From NCBI RefSeq assembly GCF_029714425.1, contig NZ_CP121668.1:1509501-1573500 (forward strand): 64,000 nucleotides of DNA. The letters run 5' to 3'. Shown here piece by piece: positions 1 through 7,712 of this stretch (its first letter is position 1; every line of letters starts with the position of its first letter). The DNA is from Bradyrhizobium sp. CB2312 (lineage in GTDB: Bacteria; Pseudomonadota; Alphaproteobacteria; Rhizobiales; Xanthobacteraceae). The notes under the pieces are model-generated. The model was given only the letters and a program-made list of their open reading frames with translations. It made no database searches and was not told the origin of the DNA. The translations under genes and the position numbers were made by a program.

Positions 1-130
1 TTCACAGGAAGAAAGGGCCTGGGGAGATCCCCGAATTGGGCGCTTCTCCATCGACAACTAATGATTGCCGTTGCTGGCGGCATCCAACACGGTTTAGACT
101 GACCTTAGGAACACATCGCGGAGATGTGCC
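1..130. other. Upstream flank, no gene seen
   Basis: No convincing coding frame, RNA gene or terminator is visible in these bases. They precede the DUF900 hydrolase start and would hold its promoter. Confidence 0.4.
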
Positions 131-1720
131 ATGCGTCGGATTTGGTCCGAATTCCTTTCATTCGCATTTTTCATCAGCGTAGGAATGCCCTCGGGCAGTT
201 GCGTAGCACAACCGGTCATTGACGCCGAAGTCGTGCTCCAAATTTGCCAAGCGTTCTCGAAAAAGTCCGCCGAGAACATGCCAGCGATCATTTTACCGGA
301 AGCTGGCAAGTCGTTCATTGAAATTTATGGCAGGCTCTCCGGCTTACTTGAAGGCTGTTTGTCAGCGACCGAGACCAGCCGCAATTCAGGTGGCGTCACT
401 TTTCTGGTCCAGAATACCCGTTACGACAGCGTCTGGTACTTTTCCACTGACGAGGGATCGATCCGACGTATTAATATCGAACGATATAAACCAGTTACTT
501 TGGCCGATGACGAGTTATGGCAATCTCCATTTGCCATTGCAGCAGCATCCCAGGCCACTCTTGGTATAGCAGGTCTATTAGCGGGAACAGCCGAAACAGA
601 CTCTACAGCTCCCATAACTAAAGGTGGGCCGCCCAAAGCGATAGCCCCGCCGTCCGAGCCATATACCGTGGAGTTCTTCTATGCGACGGACCGAAAAGAG
701 TCCTCTGACGCAATAGAGTTCGAGGGACGCACCAGCACCCAGACAAGCGACGGTTCTACCTATAGCTCGAACGGTTGGACAGCTGTTAGCGGCTACACGG
801 GAGAGCGCAGCCATGATCTTAGCTTCGGTGCCATTCGGGTTCGCGTCCCGGAAGGGCATCATATTGGAAGGATAGAATTGCCATCGAACAGGAGAATCTT
901 TGGCATTACCTTCTCAAGGGATGGCCCTGATCCCAAGAAGCATTTTACGATCCGCAGCATCGCAAAAACGAGCGAAGATCAGTGGATCAAATCGCTATCG
1001 TCGACCAAGAAAAAGAAAGCCCTAATATTCGTGCATGGGTTCAACACCAAATTTCGAGACGCCGTCTTTCGCACAGCCCAGATAATTTGGGATCTTCAAT
1101 TCGGCGGTACTGCAGTTTTGTTCTCGTGGCCGTCTCGTGGCGAGATAGCGGACTATCTCTATGACAAAGACAGCGCGCTTAGTTCACGTGTAGCACTACT
1201 CCGCGTGATAGATAACCTTCGCAAAGCAAAATTCGAAACCGTCGACATCATAGCCCACAGCATGGGCAACCTGATTGTAGTGGATGCATTGTCAACTACT
1301 GCGGCAACAAAATCGCCTACTGTGATTGCTCAACTGGTTATGGCCGCGCCGGATGTTGACCGCGACATGTTCATTCAGGAAATTCCGCGAGTTGCAAAGG
1401 TCGCCAAAGGCTTAACACTCTATGCATCTAAGAACGACAAGGCCCTTCAGCTTTCGAAACGAGTTGCTGGCAGGATTCCTCGCGCTGGAGACGTACCGGA
1501 GTCCGGGCCGATTATCATCAAATCCGTATCGACCATCGACGTTAGCGCTATCGGAGACGAATTGTTCGGGCTCAATCACAACACATTCGCTACAACCCGA
1601 AACGTTTTGAATGATCTTAAAATACTCCTTGAAACCGGCGCACCACCGCCTAGGCTAACTGAAGTTCGCGGCGTTCCCGAGCCTCCCCAAACAGCCTCTT
1701 ATTTCCGATATGCGCCTTAA
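131..1720 (+). CDS. Secreted alpha/beta hydrolase, DUF900 family
   Basis: A 529-residue protein that starts with a signal peptide (hydrophobic FLSFAFFISVGM, probable cleavage after CVAQ near residue 27), so it is likely periplasmic. The C-terminal half is a DUF900-type alpha/beta hydrolase. LIFVHGFN near residue 300 forms the oxyanion loop, AHSMGN near 377 carries the nucleophile Ser, APDVD near 409 could give the acid and LNHNTF near 481 the base. FFYATDRK near 180 is the usual entry to this family. The substrate is unknown; the family resembles esterases. Its codon use is less GC-biased than most of the window, which may indicate later acquisition. A paralogue lies at 55704-56786. Confidence 0.8.
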   Translation: MRRIWSEFLSFAFFISVGMPSGSCVAQPVIDAEVVLQICQAFSKKSAENMPAIILPEAGKSFIEIYGRLSGLLEGCLSATETSRNSGGVTFLVQNTRYDSVWYFSTDEGSIRRINIERYKPVTLADDELWQSPFAIAAASQATLGIAGLLAGTAETDSTAPITKGGPPKAIAPPSEPYTVEFFYATDRKESSDAIEFEGRTSTQTSDGSTYSSNGWTAVSGYTGERSHDLSFGAIRVRVPEGHHIGRIELPSNRRIFGITFSRDGPDPKKHFTIRSIAKTSEDQWIKSLSSTKKKKALIFVHGFNTKFRDAVFRTAQIIWDLQFGGTAVLFSWPSRGEIADYLYDKDSALSSRVALLRVIDNLRKAKFETVDIIAHSMGNLIVVDALSTTAATKSPTVIAQLVMAAPDVDRDMFIQEIPRVAKVAKGLTLYASKNDKALQLSKRVAGRIPRAGDVPESGPIIIKSVSTIDVSAIGDELFGLNHNTFATTRNVLNDLKILLETGAPPPRLTEVRGVPEPPQTASYFRYAP

Positions 1721-1784
1721 CTTAGAGTGCTAACGCGCTGGCGACGAGGCGCATCATTTTCGGCAACTATCCCGAGAAGGAATG

Positions 1785-1868
1785 ACGGTGACAGTGCACC
1801 AAACTCTCGACGCGGGGAGGGCCCTGTCCGCAACGCTGCTCAAGGCCAATTTTGTGCGCTGTCACCGT
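1785..1868. repeat. 15-bp near-perfect inverted repeat
   Basis: ACGGTGACAGTGCAC at 1785-1799 is matched in inverted orientation at 1854-1868 with one mismatch, separated by 54 bp. It lies between the DUF900 hydrolase and the tenA-like gene. It could be a cruciform, a regulatory dyad or a remnant terminal repeat. The spacer encodes nothing recognisable. Confidence 0.5.
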
Positions 1869-1944
1869 AGCTCCTTAGGTCGCAATGCGATATCGGTAGC
1901 GAGCCAAGGACGTTGATGGAAAAGCAAGCTGGGCGAGAACGATC

Positions 1945-2607
1945 GTGAGTTTCTTCGAGCGTCTCAAGACAGAAGCATCCGTTGAGTGGCGGGCCTACAC
2001 CGAGCATCCCTTCACGGACGGATTGGCAGACGGCTCGCTCCCCGAAGCGGCGTTTCGTCACTACCTGGTTCAGGATTACCTGTTCCTCATCGAGTTTGCG
2101 CGCGCGTACGCGCTCGCGGTCTACAAGTCGCCCAGACTTGCCGACATGCGTGAAGCCGCGGCCGGCCTTTCGGCCATCCTCGATGTCGAGATGAACCTGC
2201 ACGTGAAGCTCTGTGCCGGTTGGGGTCTATCCCCGTCCGATCTTGAACAGGCCCCGCCGGCCGCCGAGATGCTGGCCTATACACGCTACGTGCTCGACGC
2301 TGGAATGCGCGGCGATCTGTTGGCACTCAAGGTGGCGCTTGCCCCCTGCGTGATCGGGTACGCGGAGATCGCAACGCGGCTCGCCTCGCGACCCCAAGCG
2401 GACGCTGCGACGAACCCCTATCGCATCTGGATCGCCGAATACGCCGGCGCGCCGTACCAGGAGGTCGCTGCCAGAGCGCGGGCGCACATGGAGCATCTCG
2501 CCGATCTCTATGCCACGCCGGCCCGCGAGGCCGAGCTGATCGCGATCTTCAAGGAAGCCACCCGGCTCGAGGCAGATTTTTGGGAGATGGCCTGGCGCGC
2601 GGGCTAA
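1945..2607 (+). CDS. tenA: TenA/thiaminase II family protein
   Basis: A 220-residue all-helical protein of the TenA family, which hydrolyses aminopyrimidines for thiamine salvage (thiaminase II or aminopyrimidine aminohydrolase). Family signatures are visible: HYLVQDYLFLIEF with the substrate-binding Asp near residue 44, the APCVIGYAEI segment with the catalytic Cys, and EADFWEMAW near the C-terminus with the catalytic Glu. The start is GTG at 1945. No TPP riboswitch was recognised upstream and no other thi gene is adjacent, so the exact substrate is uncertain. Its TAA stop is the first triplet of the palindromic repeat that follows. Confidence 0.85.
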   Translation: MSFFERLKTEASVEWRAYTEHPFTDGLADGSLPEAAFRHYLVQDYLFLIEFARAYALAVYKSPRLADMREAAAGLSAILDVEMNLHVKLCAGWGLSPSDLEQAPPAAEMLAYTRYVLDAGMRGDLLALKVALAPCVIGYAEIATRLASRPQADAATNPYRIWIAEYAGAPYQEVAARARAHMEHLADLYATPAREAELIAIFKEATRLEADFWEMAWRAG

Positions 2608-2710
2608 AGCGCGATGAGATTGGGATGAATCGTCATCGCGCTTTAGGTTGTTGTTTGAGCATGATCTTTTCGGAAAACCGCTTCGCACTTTTCCGGATCA
2701 TGCTTTAGCG
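2605..2710. repeat. Palindromic repeat family G, copy 1
   Basis: A composite repeat of two hairpins. The first is AAAGCGCGATGA paired with TCATCGCGCTTT. The second is GCATGATCTTTTCGGAAAA paired with a TTTTCCGGATCATGC arm. The first base triplet is the stop codon of the tenA-like gene. Other copies lie at 25439-25547 (inverted order) and 49997-50040 (first hairpin only). Confidence 0.85.
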
Positions 2711-2809
2711 TGCTGAATAGCGGTCCCGGCAATCGTTTGGGCTCATGACCTGAAGGTCATGCGATGACGGGAGGGCGAACGGCCTCTACAAAATCTGGAA
2801 GTGCCGCCC

Positions 2810-3754
2810 CTACCTCACCCCCGCCACCATCACGACCACCACCGGCAACGTCACCGCCGCCAGCAACGTCCCCAGCGCCACCGCGCCTGACACCGGGTTC
2901 ACCAGCCGCTGATACTGCGCGGCAAAAATGTAGGCGTTGGCGCCGGTCGGCATCGCCGCGAACAGTACGATCACGCCGGCAGCATTCGGCGGCAGGCCGA
3001 GCAGTTTTGCCAGCACGAACGCTGCCGCGGGCATCGCCACCAGCTTGAGCGCGCACATCACCAAAATGCTGAGCTTCTCGCCCTTCACCTCGAAGCGGAA
3101 CAGGTTGATGCCGAGCGCGATCAGGGCGGCTGGCGATCCCGCCTGCGCGAGCAGCTCGACCGTCCTGTCGACGACGGGATTGAGCCCGAGGCCGGTGAAG
3201 CGCCACACCACGCCGAAGCCGATCGCCAGCATCAAGGGGTTGCGGGAGAGATCGGCGAGCACGGGGCGGATCACCGACAGCGGCGAGCCCGTGCGCTTGC
3301 GGCTGACGAGCTCCATCTGCAGGATGCCGCAGAGCCAGAGCAGCGGCGTGTTCACCGACAGGATCAGCGCCATCGGCCCCGCTCCCTCGTTGCCCAGCGC
3401 CGAGAGCACGAGCGGAATGCCGAGCATCACGATGTTGCCGTAGACCGAGCCGATCGCGAACACGACGCCGTCCTCGCGGTCCTCGCGCCGCGCGCGCAGC
3501 AGGGCCGAGAGGATCAGCGCCGCGATCCAGGTGAGCGCGAGCGCGCCGTAATAGGCACCCCACATGCGCCACGGGCTGACGTCGGGGAATTCCGACACGA
3601 CGATGGTGCGGAACAGCAGCGCAGGGATCGCGATGCTGAAGGCGAATTCGCTGATGCCCTTGTGCGCGGTCTCCGAGACGAAGCGGAACAGCACCGAGGC
3701 ATAGCCCGCCGCGATCAGGGCGAACACCGGCGCGACGATCAATACGGTGGCCAT
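2810..3754 (-). CDS. AEC family transporter (auxin efflux carrier-like permease)
   Basis: A 314-residue integral membrane protein. It starts MATVLIVAPVFALIAAGY, with about ten hydrophobic segments and the typical family break GSVYGNIVMLGIPLVLSALG, then NPLMLAIGFGVVWR and a C-terminal FAAMPTGANAYIFAAQY. AEC members export or exchange organic anions such as malate; the substrate here cannot be read. An ATG 21 codons upstream exists, but the preceding residues are charged and not family-like, so 3754 is preferred. The gene stands alone, convergent with tenA. Confidence 0.85.
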   Translation of the reverse strand: MATVLIVAPVFALIAAGYASVLFRFVSETAHKGISEFAFSIAIPALLFRTIVVSEFPDVSPWRMWGAYYGALALTWIAALILSALLRARREDREDGVVFAIGSVYGNIVMLGIPLVLSALGNEGAGPMALILSVNTPLLWLCGILQMELVSRKRTGSPLSVIRPVLADLSRNPLMLAIGFGVVWRFTGLGLNPVVDRTVELLAQAGSPAALIALGINLFRFEVKGEKLSILVMCALKLVAMPAAAFVLAKLLGLPPNAAGVIVLFAAMPTGANAYIFAAQYQRLVNPVSGAVALGTLLAAVTLPVVVVMVAGVR

Positions 3755-3950
3755 GCGCCCCTCAACCTCACGGGGATATGGCCTCACCACCCCACGCGCC
3801 CTCGATGGTGCCATCATGCCCCTGTTTTGCCCGACGTGTCAAACGGATTTCGTAAAATCCGCAAAGGTTGCGAAATTCGCGAGGCAGCCCAGTGCCATGG
3901 CTACTGTGCATGGGGTTGTTCTCGAATTTTTGCCCGACCGACCCCACCGC

Positions 3951-4050
3951 CGTCATCCCCCGCGAAGGCGGGGGATCCAGTACGCCGCGGCTTATCGGGG
4001 AACATCAGGCGTCTCGGAGTACTGGGTCGCCCGGTCAAGCCGGACGACGA
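3951..4050. repeat. Palindromic repeat family D, copy 1
   Basis: A CCCCCGCGAAGGCGGGGGATC hairpin core followed by a GTACGCC...GGAGTACTGG outer pairing. It occupies most of the 456-bp gap between the AEC permease and the Cys protein. Related copies are at 32656-32753 and 45106-45207, with a short one at 28941-28969. Confidence 0.75.
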
Positions 4051-4210
4051 CAGCGGAGGAGATGGCGGGCTCCGTCAACCACGGCACCTGCGCCACGGCC
4101 CCGCCGCTGTTGCCGAGAGCGCACAGCGGCCCGTTTTCGCTTCCCCCCTCGGTTGCCAACCAACCGCCGTTCACCCACTATTCCCTCCTGTTCGACATTT
4201 GGGGGGAACG

Positions 4211-4579
4211 ATGCCGGTGTTTCGCTTCAGACAATCCATGGCTGCCGCAGGCCTCGCGCTTGCGCTGGCCGTCCTGGTCCAGCCAGGCTCTGGCTTTGCC
4301 TACACGCCCGAGCAGCAGCAGGCCTGCACGCCGGATGCGATGCGGCTGTGCGGCGAGTTCGTTCCGAACGTCGACGCCATCACCGCCTGCATGATCCAGA
4401 GGAAGTCGCAGCTCTCGCCGCAATGCGCGGTGTTCTTCCGCCGCGGCCCGGAGCGGGGCGAGGCGGCCGCGCCGCGCGCCGGCAGGCCGACCAACGTCGC
4501 GCCGAGAAGCGCCTCGACGACCTCGAAGAAGAAGCCGGCGGCGAAGGCAAGCAAGAAGAAGAAAACCGACGAGGGCTGA
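4211..4579 (+). CDS. Small secreted Cys-containing, Lys-rich-tail protein
   Basis: A 122-residue protein with an N-terminal signal peptide (MAAAGLALALAVLVQPGSGFA) and four Cys in a compact domain (QQACTPDAM, LCGEFVP, TACMIQRK, QCAVFF), consistent with two disulfides in the periplasm. The tail is low-complexity and very basic (KKKPAAKASKKKK). It resembles the short cysteine-rich-repeat proteins common in Bradyrhizobium, whose function is unknown. The ATG is preceded by a GGGGGGAA ribosome site. A terminator follows at 4616. Confidence 0.75.
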   Translation: MPVFRFRQSMAAAGLALALAVLVQPGSGFAYTPEQQQACTPDAMRLCGEFVPNVDAITACMIQRKSQLSPQCAVFFRRGPERGEAAAPRAGRPTNVAPRSASTTSKKKPAAKASKKKKTDEG

Positions 4580-4615
4580 ACGCGGCTAGCTGCGTTCCTC
4601 GCTTGAAACCTTGTG

Positions 4616-4642
4616 ATGCCCGGGCGCTCCCCCGGGCATTTG
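4616..4642 (+). terminator. Intrinsic terminator after the Cys protein gene
   Basis: The stem ATGCCCGGG / CCCGGGCAT with loop CGCTCC is followed by TTGCATT. It lies 36 bp after the stop codon. The T-run is weak but the stem is perfect. Confidence 0.65.
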
Positions 4643-5048
4643 CATTCCGTGCTCCGCTTGTGACCGATGTCACGCAGGCTTGCCGTTCCCGGGGCGGAAC
4701 GACTCCCGCCCTCAGCCTCGCGACAGCTTCCGGACTCCTTTTGTTCGCGCGAGCGCCGCGCGGATTTGCGGTCCTTACGGACGCGCGCGATGGAAAAGAG
4801 TCGGTCGAAGGTTTGCGCGGGCAGGTTGCATTCCGGTTGGCCCGCCGCGCTGCTCAAAAAGCGCACAGGCGCTTGCATTACAGGCGTTTCATTGCAGTTC
4901 GCGTCTCGTCGCTCCCGGCAGTGTGACTCAAAAGCCAACACGTCTTGTTATTTCGTGGCGGCGACGCAACTCCCGATAAATTTTTCTTTCCCGAATCAGC
5001 GGGGTGATTCATTTTCGTGGCCTGGGGTCAATCTGGGAGGCCGAAGGT
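4643..5048. other. Intergenic region upstream of parA
   Basis: About 400 bp without a plausible gene. The short frames here lack ribosome sites and have atypical composition. The last 100 bp (TTATTTCG, AAATTTTTCTTTC) are AT-richer and probably hold the parA promoter. No specific operator was recognised. Confidence 0.4.
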
Positions 5049-5726
5049 ATGAACGTTATTGTTTTTGCATCGCGTAAAGGCGGCTCGGGGAAGAGCACCC
5101 TGGCTGCACATCTCGCCGCGCAGATCAAGGCGACCAAGCCCATTCTGCTCGTCGATGCGGATCCGCAGGGCTCGCTCACGCTGTGGCACAAGCTGCGTGG
5201 CACCAACGAGCCGCCGATCAAGGCGGCGGTGAACTCCGTCAGCGGCATCGTCTCCGCTGCCAAGCGCGACGGCTATGAATGGGTGTTGATCGACACGCCG
5301 CCGAACCTGTCGGCCGTCGTCGACGACGCGATCAAGAATGCCACCATGGTCGTCATTCCCGCCCGTCCCGGCGTGTTCGACGTCAACGCGGTGCAGGAAA
5401 CCATCCAGATGTGCCGTGCGGCGCGCAAGCCCTATGCGGTCGTGCTCAACGGTGCGCCGGCCAAGCGCGACGAAGCCGAAAGCCCGATCGTCACCATCGC
5501 CCGCGAGGCGCTGGCGAAATTCCGCGCTCCGGTGTGGGGCGGCCAGATCACCAACCGTTCGGATTTGCTGATGGCGCTGAGCCACGGCGAAGGCGCGCGC
5601 GAGTATCAGGCCGAGAGCCGCGCGGCCCAGGAAATCGCAAGGCTGTGGGCGGCGATCGAGCGTTCAGTGAAGGCTATTCGCGGCACGGCGTCGGCGTCCG
5701 GCGCAATGCACAAGCAGGCAGCATAA
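5049..5726 (+). CDS. ParA/MinD-type P-loop ATPase, orphan
   Basis: A 225-residue ParA-family ATPase. The deviant Walker A RKGGSGKST lies at residues 9-17, with the signature Lys of dimerising ParA/MinD ATPases. DADPQGS is near residue 38 and the Walker B WVLIDTPP near residue 80. ParA proteins position DNA or protein cargo by ATP-driven dimerisation on the nucleoid. There is no parB or parS-like site next to it, so this is an orphan of unknown cargo. ATG 5049 was chosen over an ATG 15 codons upstream because GGGAGGCCGAAGGT sits at ribosome-binding distance and the Walker A is then correctly near the N-terminus. Confidence 0.85.
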   Translation: MNVIVFASRKGGSGKSTLAAHLAAQIKATKPILLVDADPQGSLTLWHKLRGTNEPPIKAAVNSVSGIVSAAKRDGYEWVLIDTPPNLSAVVDDAIKNATMVVIPARPGVFDVNAVQETIQMCRAARKPYAVVLNGAPAKRDEAESPIVTIAREALAKFRAPVWGGQITNRSDLLMALSHGEGAREYQAESRAAQEIARLWAAIERSVKAIRGTASASGAMHKQAA

Positions 5727-5752
5727 TTTCACACATCACTCCCCGGACGACG

Positions 5753-5780
5753 AACGCGCGGATGCCCGCGCGTTTTGCGT
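5753..5780 (+). terminator. Intrinsic terminator after parA
   Basis: The perfect stem AACGCGCGG / CCGCGCGTT with loop ATGC is followed by TTGCGTTT. It lies 27 bp beyond the parA stop. Confidence 0.7.
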
Positions 5781-5845
5781 TTCTGCCTTCGCCCGTCATT
5801 CCGGGATGGCGCGCAAGTGCCAGGCCCGGAATCTCGAAATGAAAG

Positions 5846-5992
5846 TCACGCCACCATCAGCATGTAGAACACGATGACCGGCGACAGGGTCAGGATCACC
5901 GACCAGATGCCGACGGCCCAGAGAATGTCCCCGGTGGTAAAGTTCTGCTGTGTGGCGTCGTAATGCGACGCCGCCTCGTTATGACTATTCAC
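5846..5992 (-). CDS. 48-residue single-span membrane protein (paralogue 1)
   Basis: A mini-protein with a polar N-terminus (NSHNEAASHYDATQQNF) and one hydrophobic helix (IWSVILTLSPVIVFYML). The start is GTG 5992, behind a GCGGGGGCG ribosome site. The neighbouring 48-residue gene at 6126-6272 has the same architecture. Aligning the two helices gives W-x-V-x-L-x-L-x-P-V-x-x-F in both, so they look like tandem duplicates. Function unknown; possibly a small regulator or subunit of a membrane complex. The support is the paralogy and ribosome site rather than any recognised family. Confidence 0.55.
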   Translation of the reverse strand: MNSHNEAASHYDATQQNFTTGDILWAVGIWSVILTLSPVIVFYMLMVA

Positions 5993-6125
5993 AAACGCCC
6001 CCGCGATTTCTTCGCTTATGGGCGTGGACGATAGGCGGGATGCTTTAAGATTCCGTCCCGCAGGCTCCTGCGCTTTTCCAGCGCATTTGCCACCACGGAT
6101 TAACCATCCGCGCGGCGCGCCGCCG

Positions 6126-6272
6126 TCAGGTGAGCCAGATCCGAAACAGCAGCACCGGCATCAGGCCGAGCACCACCGCCCAGAATCCGAACGACGACAC
6201 CACGAGAATTCCCTGCAAAAGATCGGCGGGCGCGAACTGGCTTGCGGCCGTAGGCCGGTTGCGATTCCCCAT
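6126..6272 (-). CDS. 48-residue single-span membrane protein (paralogue 2)
   Basis: It starts at ATG 6272 behind the strong ribosome site GAAGGGGGAA, which argues for real translation. The N-terminus is polar (MGNRNRPTAASQFAPADLL), followed by a hydrophobic stretch ending FWAVVLGLMPVLLFRIW. Length, topology and the W-V-L-L-P-V-F pattern match the gene at 5846-5992, 133 bp downstream on the same strand, so the two may be co-transcribed. No known family was recognised. Confidence 0.65.
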   Translation of the reverse strand: MGNRNRPTAASQFAPADLLQGILVVSSFGFWAVVLGLMPVLLFRIWLT

Positions 6273-6395
6273 TGGATATTCCCCCTTCGGTAGACTTTGA
6301 GGGAAACGATAGGCGCCCTTGCGTAAACGAGACGTGGATGCGCCATGGGGCAGTAGCGAACGGAATTCGCGCGCGGTTAACCACGGCGCCTCTTA

Positions 6396-6535
6396 TCCTC
6401 TCCCCTTGCGGGAGAGGGTGGCTCGCCGCGTAGCGGCGAGACGGGTGAGGGGTCTCTCCTCACGGGCAGTCTTGCGCGTGGACAGAGACCCCTCATCCGG
6501 CGCTTCGCGCCACCTTCTCCCGCAAGGGAGAAGGT
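6396..6535. repeat. Palindromic repeat family E, copy 1
   Basis: Long inverted repeat: CCTCTCCCCTTGCGGGAGAG at the left, CTTCTCCCGCAAGGGAGAAG at the right, and GGTGAGGGGTCTCT / AGAGACCCCTCATCC inside. Other copies are at 34561-34706, 36155-36300 and 47370-47508. This copy abuts the 3' end of the dapA-like gene. Confidence 0.85.
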
Positions 6536-6559
6536 GCAGCGTGCTTGGGGAGAGAGTGA

Positions 6560-7468
6560 CTACGCCGCGACTTTCATCCGTCGCGCGATCTCGCGATCGA
6601 TTGTCGCCGCGAGCTCGCTGCTCACCTCCACCATCGGCAGGCGCACCTCGGGGCTGTCGATCAGGCCGCTGCGCCACAGCCAATACTTCGCCGGCGCCGG
6701 GCTCGGCTCTGCGAATAACAACCGCGTCAGCTCCGCGATCTCATTCCAGCCCGCCTGCGCGGCATCGTGGTTGCCGCGCTTGTGCTCGCTATAGATCGCC
6801 GCGAACGCCGCGGTCTCGACATGGGCCGACAACACGATGCCGCCGTCGGCACCGTCGGTGAGCGCCTCGAGATAGTTTGCGTCCTCGCCGGTCAGCACCC
6901 GAAAACCTTTCGGGCGGTCGCGCAGCAGCGCGATCGATTGCTCGCGGCTCGCGCCGCAATCCTTCAGCCCGACGATGTTGGGATGCTCGGCAAGCCGCAG
7001 CATGGTCTGGTTGGTGATGTTGACCGCGCAGCGATAGGGAATGTTGTAGAGCGCGAGCGGCCAGGCGGCGTGATCGGCGAGCGCCTCGAAATGCGCCGAG
7101 AGCCCGCGCTGCGATGGCCGCACGTAATAGGGGCTTGCGATCAAATAGCCGTCGATCGGCCAGTCCGCGGTCTCGTCGAGGCGATCCTTCAGCCGCGCCG
7201 TGTCTGCGCCCGACAGGCCGAGGCAGATCGGGATGCTGCGGCGGCCCGCCGCCATCTCCTCGCGCACCACGGCAACGAGGCGCTCGAGCTCGGCTTCGCG
7301 CAGGGTCATGCCTTCACCCGAGGTCGCCCCCAGGATGAAGCCGTCGATAGCCTGTCCGCAGTAATGCCGGGTCAGCCGCCGCAGCGAGGTCTCGTCGAGC
7401 TTGCCGCCTTGAAACGGCGTCACCAGCGGCAGCCACAGGCCGTGCAGTTGATCGCGTAGTCCGGTCAT
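6560..7468 (-). CDS. dapA: 4-hydroxy-tetrahydrodipicolinate synthase (DapA family)
   Basis: A 302-residue TIM-barrel class I aldolase that condenses pyruvate with an aldehyde; DapA makes the first committed lysine and diaminopimelate intermediate. Visible motifs are GATSGEGMTL near residue 45, YNIPYR with the catalytic Tyr near 141, and GLKDCGAS with the Schiff-base Lys near 168. GATSGEG instead of the usual GTTGES, and a short divergent C-terminus, leave room for a DapA-like aldolase with another substrate. ATG 7468 is behind a perfect AAGGAGAT ribosome site; an upstream ATG adds an unrelated extension. The leader contains a T-tailed hairpin at 7516-7542. Confidence 0.8.
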   Translation of the reverse strand: MTGLRDQLHGLWLPLVTPFQGGKLDETSLRRLTRHYCGQAIDGFILGATSGEGMTLREAELERLVAVVREEMAAGRRSIPICLGLSGADTARLKDRLDETADWPIDGYLIASPYYVRPSQRGLSAHFEALADHAAWPLALYNIPYRCAVNITNQTMLRLAEHPNIVGLKDCGASREQSIALLRDRPKGFRVLTGEDANYLEALTDGADGGIVLSAHVETAAFAAIYSEHKRGNHDAAQAGWNEIAELTRLLFAEPSPAPAKYWLWRSGLIDSPEVRLPMVEVSSELAATIDREIARRMKVAA

Positions 7469-7515
7469 GTTCCATCTCCTTCTCGGGAAAAAACCTGAGA
7501 CGGAGGGCACATGAA

Positions 7516-7542
7516 AAAACCCCGTCCAGGTGGCGGGGTTTT
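7516..7542 (-). terminator. Bidirectional terminator or attenuator hairpin in the dapA leader
   Basis: The stem AAAACCCCG / CGGGGTTTT has a 9-nt loop. On the minus strand it is followed by a run of six T, then the dapA ribosome site about 40 nt later. It could end an upstream transcript or attenuate dapA. Confidence 0.6.
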
Positions 7543-7591
7543 CGGGATTGGCTCGCGATGACGAAGTCAGCCTAGCGCGCGCACCATTCCG

Positions 7592-7616
7592 AGGTCCCCG
7601 GATGGGGGCCTTTTTT
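7592..7616 (+). terminator. Intrinsic terminator-like hairpin, plus strand
   Basis: The stem AGGTCCCC / GGGGGCCT (one G-U pair) with loop GGAT is followed directly by TTTTT. It reads as a plus-strand terminator, although no plus-strand gene is evident upstream apart from a possible 16-codon frame at 7511-7561. Confidence 0.6.
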
Positions 7617-7712
7617 CGAAACGAGGGCGCACGACTTCGTGATCATGGGCAAATGATGCGGGGTATGCCTGGAACTGTCAATACACGCGGAGGGCGAAAG
7701 CCGAATGACAAG

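Noticed and set aside
1721..1944. TPP riboswitch ahead of the tenA-like gene
   Set aside because: No CTGAGA core or THI-box arms could be found.
4667..5077. 136-codon frame upstream of parA
   Set aside because: Composition is unlike real proteins here, and it overlaps the parA start and ribosome site.
7511..7561. 16-codon plus-strand leader peptide with GGAGGG before two hairpins
   Set aside because: There is no plus-strand structural gene downstream and no run of a regulatory amino acid, so an attenuator on this strand is not supported.
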